5,330 nucleotides of DNA from Pseudomonadota bacterium. Its GTDB lineage: Bacteria; Desulfobacterota; Anaeroferrophillalia; Anaeroferrophillales; Tharpellaceae. The notes below the pieces were generated by a model. The model made no database searches, was not told the origin of the DNA, and saw only the letters and a program-made list of their open reading frames with translations. The number at the start of each line of letters is the position of its first letter. The stretch's first letter is position 1. The position numbers and the translations under genes were made by a program. The stretch lies in contig WFRP01000328.1 in the NCBI GenBank assembly GCA_015486505.1, positions 1-5,330 of the forward strand, written 5' to 3'. Positions 1 to 5,214 of this stretch are shown here, piece after piece.

Positions 1-794
1 CGGGAGATCGGCAGAATGAAAAATGTGCCGAGAAAGAGTACCAGGACCGGGCTCGAAAGACAGGCGTGAACCACCTTGACTGAATTGCGGGCCGTGCTTA
101 TGACTTCGCCCTGTTGGGTGGTGTCGGTGAAAAGGCTGAGAATCGCGGCCGCGTGCGCGATGATTAGGCTCTGCAGTCGGGAGCCGAGAGCGCTTTTAAG
201 GAAAAGGTCGTAGAAGATATAGGTGAAAATAAAACCGCAGCTATAAAGCGCGATTTTCTGAAAAATAAAGCGGCGGCTCGGGGACAGAAACGGTAAGCCG
301 CTGCCGACCCCCTGGGCCCACCAGATAAACACTCCCAGAGTTCCTGTGATCATTAAAGCCTGGCCGACAATGATATGCAGGCTCCAGAAACTTCCGGAAA
401 AATTTGCCGCCAGCACAATTATCATTAAAGTGCGTAGCAGATTCAGCAGCACCACCGTGGTCAGGCCGGCGGCAAGGCCGGTAAGCTTTTCCCTGAAGGA
501 GGCCGGAAAAGCAATAATTACCGCCGCCAGGAGCAGGAAAACAAAACTGCCGGTACAACTGCCGGCAACGACAAAAGTCCGGCCGAAGAGGGTCAGCATA
601 CTGCCGTTAACCCGGCATTCAAGGCCGAGGAGAAACAGAATTTTGGCGGTAATCAGGGTCGAAAATTCAGCATAGGGGGCGACAATTGTGGCCTTAAACC
701 AGGCCGCCTGATCCAGCCAGTAAAAAAGCGCGGCCAGGCCCCAGAAGCGAGCCAGCCAGACCAGAGTTTTATTGTTGGTAAAAGACAACGTCAT
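1..794 (-). CDS. Exosortase/archaeosortase-fold membrane protein, possibly a tandem two-domain form (C-terminus outside window)
   Basis: Open reading frame from ATG at 794, 264 codons long, running off the left edge without a stop. It is very hydrophobic with many predicted membrane helices. Residues about 20-165 read as an exosortase/archaeosortase fold: Gly64, the Cys80 motif SCTGT, a helix followed by FPASFREK, then Arg121 in NLLRT and His140 in SLHII. Family knowledge: membrane Cys, Arg and His are the catalytic residues of these transpeptidase-like enzymes, which cleave C-terminal sorting signals such as PEP-CTERM. From about residue 180 a second, similar pattern begins, with Gly229 and Cys245 (VVHACLSS) spaced exactly like Gly64 and Cys80; its Arg and His would lie beyond the window. 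The start follows an in-frame TAA at 810-812. No clear Shine-Dalgarno is visible, so start confidence is moderate. No PEP-CTERM substrate gene is in view. I do not assign an Xrt subfamily. Confidence 0.72.
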   Translation of the reverse strand, partial: MTLSFTNNKTLVWLARFWGLAALFYWLDQAAWFKATIVAPYAEFSTLITAKILFLLGLECRVNGSMLTLFGRTFVVAGSCTGSFVFLLLAAVIIAFPASFREKLTGLAAGLTTVVLLNLLRTLMIIVLAANFSGSFWSLHIIVGQALMITGTLGVFIWWAQGVGSGLPFLSPSRRFIFQKIALYSCGFIFTYIFYDLFLKSALGSRLQSLIIAHAAAILSLFTDTTQQGEVISTARNSVKVVHACLSSPVLVLFLGTFFILPIS

Positions 795-868
795 AATATC
801 TGATTGAATTTATTTACAAGCATCCCAGACCGCTATCACGGCCACATATATACAAGTAACATATTTCC

Positions 869-930
869 CTCTGCGCGAAAACCGGTTTTATCTCGCGCGG
901 AGACGCGGAGGCGCAGAGAGACAAGATAAA
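869..930. repeat. Intergenic palindromic repeat cluster
   Basis: This lies in the 195 bp gap before the exosortase-like gene. It contains a perfect 12 bp palindrome AAAACCGGTTTT (878-889), flanked by the near-complementary arms CTCTGCGCGA (869-878) and TCGCGCGGAG (893-902). An overlapping second inverted pair is TTTATCT (887-893) and AGATAAA (924-930). Between these arms the sequence repeats a purine-rich GCGGAGACGCGGAGGCGCAGAG theme. No T-run follows on the minus strand, so it is not a typical intrinsic terminator. It looks more like a dispersed intergenic repeat. No strong promoter for the downstream gene was found in this gap. Confidence 0.5.
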
Positions 931-989
931 GACTTTCAACACATTTACCTGCTGAGAAAGGACGCGAAAAAAAATATTATTTCAGTCAG

Positions 990-1304
990 TTATATAGTGT
1001 TATTGGGGGGCGAATCCCGCGGTTCCGGGTTTTGCGTTTTTTCCTGGCGCCGTTGGCGCCAGCTGCTGGTGATGCCGGAGATTGCCAGAATCCAGGCCGG
1101 GATTCTTAAATACCATGAGGTTTTGATACCTGAAATCTCACTTTCCGGCAGCCATAGACGGACACTGATGGCGAGAAACAGGAGAAAAAAGGCGCCGGCC
1201 GCCAGAGCCGAGGCCAGGCGGCGGTGTTTTAAGGCGAGGATGGTAAATATCAGACAATGAATCGCAAAGACAAATAGCATTATTTCCCAAAACCAGTCAG
1301 GCAT
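990..1304 (-). CDS. Small three-helix membrane protein of unknown function
   Basis: A 104-residue protein that I do not recognise. It has three hydrophobic stretches likely to span the inner membrane, at about residues 5-25, 30-52 and 63-82. A charged, proline-rich tail (about 83-104, with RQRRQEK) follows and is probably cytoplasmic by the positive-inside rule. The ATG at 1304 is preceded by a good Shine-Dalgarno GAGGAAG (1307-1313 on the minus strand). The gap to the SpmA-SpmB fusion gene is 21 bp, which suggests co-transcription. No cysteine cluster, catalytic motif or signal-peptidase site is evident. A plus-strand frame of 87 codons overlaps it but lacks any protein-like character. The good ribosome binding site, clean helix pattern and operon-like placement support a real gene; its function cannot be inferred. 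Confidence 0.65.
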   Translation of the reverse strand: MPDWFWEIMLFVFAIHCLIFTILALKHRRLASALAAGAFFLLFLAISVRLWLPESEISGIKTSWYLRIPAWILAISGITSSWRQRRQEKTQNPEPRDSPPNNTI

Positions 1305-1325
1305 AACTTCCTCTTATTTCACTCT

Positions 1326-2621
1326 TTACTGCAGAAAAATTTTACAGGCGATAATCGCGCCGATGACGCCGGCAAGATCGGCGAGGAGACCGGCAGCTAA
1401 AGTATGGCGTACCTTTTTAACCTGGACCGCCCCGAAATAGACCGCCATAACGTAAAAGGTGGTTTCGGTCGAGCCTTGCAGGGTGGAGACCAGATAGCCG
1501 GTGTAGCTGTCGGGACCGATGGCCGGATTGTTGATGGTTGCCGCGAGAATGCCGTAGGCCCCGGAGCCCGAGAGCGGCCGCAGAATCGCCATCGGCAGAG
1601 CCTCGACCGGCAGCCCTAAGGCAGCAGTGTAGGGACCGATAGCACTTCCTAAAAGATCCATAACCCCGCTGCCGCGCAACATGCCGATGGCGACCATAAT
1701 AGCGACGAGATAGGGGATGATTTTAATTGCAACCTGAAATCCCTCTTTGGCGCCGTTGACAAAGGTCTCATAGACCGGGACTTTTTTCCAGATACCGAAA
1801 CTTAAAAGAGAGACTATTAAACCGGGAACGATCCAGCCGGAGAGCGCCTGACCGTGGATTACCATGAAAATAATCAGGGTGCATAACCCAATGATCACGC
1901 TCAATGTCCGGCGCCATGAGAAATCGTTGTCACGTTTTTTTGCTGCGGTCGTAACCGGTATTTCAGCCGGGGGCGCGGGCGGATTCCCGGTTGCTGGTTT
2001 CGGCGGATGTTTCCGGCGGTTTCTTCGGGCCAGCAGTTTGGCGCTTAAAATTGCTACCGTGGTCGAAAGAATTGTCGCACAGAGGGTGGTCGGCAGAATC
2101 CCGGCGGCATTAGTGGAACCGGCCGCCGCCCGGAGCGCGATTACCCCGGTCGGCAGCAGGGTGACGCTTGAGGTGTTGATGGCCAGAAACAGGGCCATAG
2201 CGTCGGTGGCGACCCCGGGTTCCGGATTCAGGGTGTCAAGCTCCTGCATCGCCTTGATCCCGAACGGAGTCGCGGCGTTGCCCAAGCCTAAAAGATTGGC
2301 GGAAAGGTTCATAACCATCGCTCCCATCGCCGGGTGCTCGGCCGGGACTTCGGGGAAAAGCCGGATTAAGAGGGGGCGGATGCCCCGGGCCGCAATTCGC
2401 AGCAGACCGCCCTCTTCGGCGACCTTCATCAAACCTAAAAACAGCGCCATCACTCCGATCAGGCCGATGGCGAGACTGACGGCATCACCGGCGCTGGTGA
2501 TGATGGTTGCGGTCAACGCCGTCAGCGGTGCTTTGCCGCCCGCGGCCGGAATCCAGGCAAGCTGGCGCCAGCCGGCGACCAGAAAGGAGCTGAGAATAAA
2601 AAAATAGAAGAGAAAATTCAA
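1326..2621 (-). CDS. Fused SpmA-SpmB-type nucleoside-recognition (Gate) domain membrane protein
   Basis: This 431-residue polytopic protein joins two proteins that are separate in Bacillus. Residues 1-200 match SpmA: DAVSLAIGLIGVMALFLGLM, then EHPAMGAM, NLSANLLGLGNAATPFGIKAM (105-125) and INTSSVTLLPT (148-157). Residues 201-236 form a basic, proline-rich linker. Residues 240-431 match SpmB: KKVPVYETFVNGAKEGF (279-295), RPLSGSGAYGI (348-358), GPDSYTG and GSTETTFYV (383-391). In Bacillus the pair is needed for spore core dehydration. Fused homologues occur in non-spore-formers, where the transported substrate, if any, is unknown. The only start that keeps the normal SpmA N-terminus is TTG at 2621; an in-frame TAG lies at 2634-2636 and no internal ATG precedes the conserved part. 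There is no Shine-Dalgarno, so initiation probably depends on coupling to the gene ending 12 bp upstream. Confidence 0.9.
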   Translation of the reverse strand: MNFLFYFFILSSFLVAGWRQLAWIPAAGGKAPLTALTATIITSAGDAVSLAIGLIGVMALFLGLMKVAEEGGLLRIAARGIRPLLIRLFPEVPAEHPAMGAMVMNLSANLLGLGNAATPFGIKAMQELDTLNPEPGVATDAMALFLAINTSSVTLLPTGVIALRAAAGSTNAAGILPTTLCATILSTTVAILSAKLLARRNRRKHPPKPATGNPPAPPAEIPVTTAAKKRDNDFSWRRTLSVIIGLCTLIIFMVIHGQALSGWIVPGLIVSLLSFGIWKKVPVYETFVNGAKEGFQVAIKIIPYLVAIMVAIGMLRGSGVMDLLGSAIGPYTAALGLPVEALPMAILRPLSGSGAYGILAATINNPAIGPDSYTGYLVSTLQGSTETTFYVMAVYFGAVQVKKVRHTLAAGLLADLAGVIGAIIACKIFLQ

Positions 2622-2633
2622 AGGATTTTTAGT

Positions 2634-2837
2634 CTAAATCAAGTCGTTCTGTACCAGGCGGGCAAAATTGGCAAATGAACGGTCGTAGGTTTTCTCGATG
2701 TCGTCGGGAAAACAGCAGCCCGGCAGCTGCCGGTTTTTCAGGTGGTAGCGGATGCAGTCGCAGCAGATACCTTTACGGGAACAGGGTTCATAGCTGCAGT
2801 TGCAGTTTTTAAGGTTTTCTTCTTTTTTGCAGTCCAT
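2634..2837 (-). CDS. Small cysteine-rich protein, DUF6485-like
   Basis: A 67-residue soluble protein with nine cysteines at 3, 12, 14, 19, 25, 26, 28, 41 and 42, plus His32. Motifs in order are MDCKKEENLKNCNC, EPCSRKGICCDCIRYH, a CCFP turn and EKTYDRSFANF. I recall this order as that of the DUF6485 family, common in anaerobes and of unknown function. The cysteine spacing suggests metal or Fe-S binding, which is inference. An upstream in-frame ATG at 2873 would add 12 residues and overlap the kinase gene. The ATG at 2837 is preferred because GAAGG lies 7 nt before it and because the conserved motif begins at MDCKK. The gap to the kinase is 10 bp and to the SpmA-SpmB gene 12 bp, indicating an operon. 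There is no signal peptide, so the protein is cytoplasmic. Confidence 0.85.
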   Translation of the reverse strand: MDCKKEENLKNCNCSYEPCSRKGICCDCIRYHLKNRQLPGCCFPDDIEKTYDRSFANFARLVQNDLI

Positions 2838-2844
2838 AATAATA

Positions 2845-2849
2845 CCTTC
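2845..2849 (-). promoter_or_regulatory. Ribosome binding site of the Cys-rich gene, overlapping the kinase stop
   Basis: GAAGG on the minus strand, 7 nt before ATG at 2837, overlaps the TGA stop (2848-2850) of the histidine kinase gene. It decides the 2837 start over the longer reading frame from 2873 and suggests translational coupling between the two genes. Confidence 0.7.
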
Positions 2850-4848
2850 ATTGATTTTGTAGTACTTTTTCAACGGTTGCCAAAAGCTCCTGCATCCGGA
2901 ACGGTTTGCTTAAAGCCGCTTTAAAACCGTAGTTTTTGAAATTTGCGACGATCGGGTCGTTGGCATAGCCGCTGGAGACGATGACTTTGGCTTGCGGGTC
3001 AATCTCGAGGAGTTTTTTGGTGGCTTCCTGGCCGCCCATGCCGCCGGGGACGGTAAGATCCATAATGACAACGTCGATCCGGGAACCGGTGGAGATGTTT
3101 TTCCGGTAGATAGCGAGAGCCTCCCGGCCATCGGCGGCGACCAGGGTTTTAAAATTGCTGGCCTTGAGAATTTTTTCCAGAAGTTCACTGATCATTTCCT
3201 CATCATCCATAATCAGAACGGTGCGGTTGTCGGGTCTGCGGTTGTCGGATTTACGGATGACGCTTTCAGGATTAAGATTGTCTCCGGGGATTTCACGGTC
3301 GGTTGCCGGGAGATAGATGGTGAAAGTGCTGCCGGGATTTGGTTGCGGACAGGTCCCCGCCGTTACCTTGATAATGCCTCCGTGTTTCTTGATGATTGAG
3401 TGGGTGATCGCCAGGCCCAGGCCGCTGTTTTCGGCTTTGGTGGTAAAATAGGGATCAAAAATTTTGTCGAGAATGGCCTGAGGAATGCCGCCGCCCTGAT
3501 CGATAATGGTGATTTTCGCGTAAATACCGGGTTCAAGATCGGTTTGGCTGTCAGCCGAAATTTTCGCGTTTTCCACTTTAATCGTAATTTTGCCGCCGTC
3601 CGGCATTGCCTGATCGGCGTTGATGACGATGTTCTGGATTACCTGGCTGATTTGCCCGGCATCGATGCGGGCCGGTTTCAAGTCGGCGGCAAAATTAAAG
3701 CTACATTTAACATTGCTGCCGCGCAGGACAAATTCAGTGGAATCTTTAATGATGGACTTAAGATCGGTGACTTTCTTTATCGGTTCTCCGCCCTTGGCGA
3801 AAGTTAAAAGCTGCTGGGTCAGATTTTTGGCTCTGAGCGTGGCTTTTTCCGAGTCAGCCAGGATCTTGTAGAGTTCACTGTTTTGGTCAGTATGGGTTTG
3901 GGCCAGCGAAATATTACCCAGAATGGCCCCGAGAATATTATTGAAATCGTGAGCGATACCGCCGGCTAAAACGCCGACCGATTCGAGTTTTCTCACCTTC
4001 AGGGCTTCTTTTTCCGCCGCAACCTGTTTACTGATATCGCTTAAGATAACCAGCATTCCCGCCGGTTCTCCGTTATGGTCTGAGTAACGGGAGGCGCTTA
4101 AACTTATGTCAATTAACTGCCCGTTTTTAGTCAGACGTTGGGTTTTGAATGCGTGACAGGGAATATTGTCATTGATAAGCGCCACAATATGTTTCATCGA
4201 CGCTTCCCGTTCGGATTCGGGGAGGAAGGGGATGCGGCGGCCTTCAAGTTCTTCCAGGGTCCAGTGGAAAATTTTCGTAAAAGCCGGATTGATATATTTT
4301 ACCAGACCGGCAGTGTCATAGACAATAATTGCGTCGGATGAAGAGTGGAGTAGTGAGCGATAAAGTTCGGTCTGCAGTTGTGACTCTTCCAGCAGCCGGC
4401 GGTATCGGGCTTCGCTTTTTTGTAGTTCAAGCGTTCTTTCGGCGACTATCTTTTCCAGTTCATTCTGGTGTTTTTTAAGCTCATCTTCGATTTTTACCAG
4501 ATCGGTTATGTCGACTATTGAAATCGCGACTCCGGTTACCCGGCCCTGCGCGTCTTTGATGGGGGTGGCGGAGTGATCAATACTGATTTTTTCGCCGTTG
4601 CTGTTTATGCGCGAGTGTCGTGAACGGCCGCTTTCTTTACCTTTTTCCAGAACCTCCCGGGCCGGGCAATTGCGGCAGATGCGGTTTAGGCCGGCAGCGG
4701 CATGGTAGCAGTAATCGCCAATGACATCTTCACCATAAATCTCCCGGGCTTTCCGGTTGTAGCTTAAGACCCGATACTCGGTGTCAAGTTCCCAGACCGC
4801 AACATCCAGAGTATTAAGCAGGTCGCCTAAGGCGGTTGCATTTGCCAT
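2848..4848 (-). CDS. Cytoplasmic PAS-PAS hybrid sensor histidine kinase with C-terminal receiver domain
   Basis: A 666-residue protein without membrane segments. Domains in order: PAS 1 (about 5-115), coiled coil (116-163, rich in Glu, Lys and Leu), PAS 2 (164-275), HisKA (285-350) with phosphoacceptor His300 in LAGGIAHDFNNIL, and a HATPase domain with N box around Asn406/Asn410, G1 DQGGGI (450-455), F box FDPYFTT and G2 SGLGLA (475-480). A receiver domain (543-663) has acidic Asp548/Asp549, phosphoacceptor Asp597 in VVIMDLTVPGG, Ser625/Ser626 and Lys648 in SKPF. All kinase and receiver key residues are intact, so autophosphorylation and His-to-Asp transfer are expected. PAS 1 carries Cys47, Cys58 and Cys61 (CRNCP), a pattern seen in PAS domains of anaerobes that may bind metal or sense redox state (inference). 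ATG at 4848 follows GGAGA (4858-4862) at 9 nt. There is no DNA-binding output, so a separate partner is needed. Confidence 0.95.
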   Translation of the reverse strand: MANATALGDLLNTLDVAVWELDTEYRVLSYNRKAREIYGEDVIGDYCYHAAAGLNRICRNCPAREVLEKGKESGRSRHSRINSNGEKISIDHSATPIKDAQGRVTGVAISIVDITDLVKIEDELKKHQNELEKIVAERTLELQKSEARYRRLLEESQLQTELYRSLLHSSSDAIIVYDTAGLVKYINPAFTKIFHWTLEELEGRRIPFLPESEREASMKHIVALINDNIPCHAFKTQRLTKNGQLIDISLSASRYSDHNGEPAGMLVILSDISKQVAAEKEALKVRKLESVGVLAGGIAHDFNNILGAILGNISLAQTHTDQNSELYKILADSEKATLRAKNLTQQLLTFAKGGEPIKKVTDLKSIIKDSTEFVLRGSNVKCSFNFAADLKPARIDAGQISQVIQNIVINADQAMPDGGKITIKVENAKISADSQTDLEPGIYAKITIIDQGGGIPQAILDKIFDPYFTTKAENSGLGLAITHSIIKKHGGIIKVTAGTCPQPNPGSTFTIYLPATDREIPGDNLNPESVIRKSDNRRPDNRTVLIMDDEEMISELLEKILKASNFKTLVAADGREALAIYRKNISTGSRIDVVIMDLTVPGGMGGQEATKKLLEIDPQAKVIVSSGYANDPIVANFKNYGFKAALSKPFRMQELLATVEKVLQNQ

Positions 4849-4888
4849 TTATAGAAATCTCCGGTAAAACGAATAAAGAGTGGTTGCA

Positions 4889-4917
4889 AAGATAGACTAT
4901 TTCCATTTTTTCGTCAA
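4889..4917 (-). promoter_or_regulatory. Sigma70-type promoter of the kinase operon
   Basis: On the minus strand, a -35 box TTGACG (4917-4912) and a -10 box TATCTT (4894-4889) are separated by exactly 17 bp. Transcription would start near 4882, giving a 5' leader of about 33 nt that contains the kinase ribosome binding site GGAGA. This is the best promoter match in the window and sits directly before the first gene of the tightly spaced four-gene run. Confidence 0.65.
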
Positions 4918-5017
4918 GAATAATGGCAGGTTCGGGAAAAAATCTACGCATTGGAGGTTGTCGGCAAAATTTTTTCTTTATCATTCAAGGTTACTGCTTT
5001 CAAGGTACTTTATTTTG

Positions 5018-5026
5018 TGCTATAGA
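5018..5026 (+). promoter_or_regulatory. Possible extended -10 promoter element
   Basis: TGC-TATAGA on the plus strand matches an extended -10 (TGn followed by a TATAAT-like hexamer). The -35 position is weak (TTTCAA at 4998-5003, 17 bp upstream). A start near 5033 would fall just before the first hairpin at 5035. It would be divergent from the kinase operon. Weak evidence taken alone. Confidence 0.3.
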
Positions 5027-5034
5027 TACAGGCT

Positions 5035-5069
5035 AGTTGCCGGGGATTTGATGGTTTTTATCGGCAACT
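5035..5069. repeat. Inverted repeat, 8 bp arms
   Basis: AGTTGCCG (5035-5042) and CGGCAACT (5062-5069) are perfectly complementary around a 19 nt loop, in which GAT/ATC can extend the stem with a bulge. The right arm merges into the first copy of AACTGTAAAA. No T-run follows, so it is not a terminator. Confidence 0.5.
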
Positions 5070-5114
5070 GTAAAAGCTTTGACGTGGGGCTGTCAGTCCC
5101 TTGCGGGTTGTTTC

Positions 5115-5150
5115 CCTGTTTTTACAGTTTTTCCCAACTGTAAAAACAGG
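5115..5150. repeat. Perfect 15 bp inverted repeat with 6 nt loop
   Basis: CCTGTTTTTACAGTT (5115-5129) and AACTGTAAAAACAGG (5136-5150) are exact reverse complements around TTTCCC. Arms of this length with no mismatch are very unlikely by chance. Neither strand has a U-rich tail after the stem, which argues against a standard intrinsic terminator. It may be a protein binding site, an RNA hairpin or a small mobile palindromic element. The CTG...CAG pair is too close for a LexA box of the E. coli type. Confidence 0.65.
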
Positions 5151-5178
5151 AAAATGTGTAACTATTCAGCCAAATTTT

Positions 5179-5214
5179 ACCCCCCACCTTCTGGAGGGGG
5201 CGGGGGTGGTTTTT
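5179..5214 (+). terminator. GC-rich hairpin with T-run, terminator-like or repeat
   Basis: CCCCCACC (5181-5188), loop TTCT, GGAGGGGG (5193-5200) form an 8 bp stem with one A-A mismatch. A longer alternative pairs ACCCCCC (5179-5185) with GGGGTGGT (5203-5210), one mismatch, and is followed directly by TTTTT (5210-5214). It would terminate plus-strand transcription, yet no plus-strand gene ends here. The C/G-block composition is also typical of dispersed intergenic palindromes, so the call is uncertain. Confidence 0.4.

Larger units (their letters stand above)
5033..5214 (+). ncRNA. Candidate small RNA of about 180 nt
   Basis: This is proposed only from the order of signals on the plus strand. 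An extended -10 is at 5018-5026. Hairpins follow at 5035-5069 (8 bp stem), 5087-5101 (GGGGC-UGUCA-GUCCC, one G-U pair) and 5115-5150 (perfect 15 bp stem). A GC-rich hairpin ending in five Ts closes it at about 5214. The segment GGCT-AGTT (5031-5038) can also pair with AACT...AGCC (5160-5171), which would close the array, though it competes with the first hairpin. It matches no RNA family I recognise; 6S RNA and common riboswitch cores were considered and not seen. The hairpins could equally be intergenic repeats. Confidence 0.22.

Noticed and set aside
241..558. Minus-strand 105-codon frame
   Set aside because: It lies out of frame inside the exosortase-like gene. Its translation is Gly/Pro/Arg-rich with no motif, while the other minus frame gives clean membrane helices and catalytic residues.
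346..675. Plus-strand 109-codon frame
   Set aside because: Antisense to the exosortase-like gene, with basic low-complexity composition and no family resemblance.
1864..2607. Plus-strand 247-codon frame
   Set aside because: Complete antisense shadow of the SpmA-SpmB gene. Rich in Arg, Ala and Pro with no domain, whereas the minus strand has clear family motifs.
2838..2873. Longer start (ATG at 2873) for the Cys-rich protein
   Set aside because: It would overlap the kinase coding region. The ATG at 2837 has a well-placed GAAGG and begins the conserved motif.
2910..3188. Minus-strand 92-codon frame
   Set aside because: It is the second reading frame inside the kinase receiver domain, with a Ser/Pro/Lys-rich shadow translation.
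2992..3807. Plus-strand frames antisense to the kinase (2992-3399, 3400-3807)
   Set aside because: Both are mirror frames of the conserved HATPase and receiver regions. Their Gly/Asp/Phe-rich composition results from complementing kinase codons.
5115..5129. LexA-type SOS box in CTGTTTTTACAG
   Set aside because: The CTG and CAG halves are 6 bp apart rather than the 10 bp of the E. coli-type box, and the nearby gene is not a repair gene.
4880..5143. Plus-strand 87-codon frame with GTG start
   Set aside because: It starts within the kinase promoter, has no ribosome binding site, contains the inverted repeats and matches no family. A hydrophobic peptide cannot be fully excluded.
5115..5150. Perfect hairpin as an intrinsic terminator
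   Set aside because: No U-run follows on either strand; the T-rich parts are inside the stem and loop.
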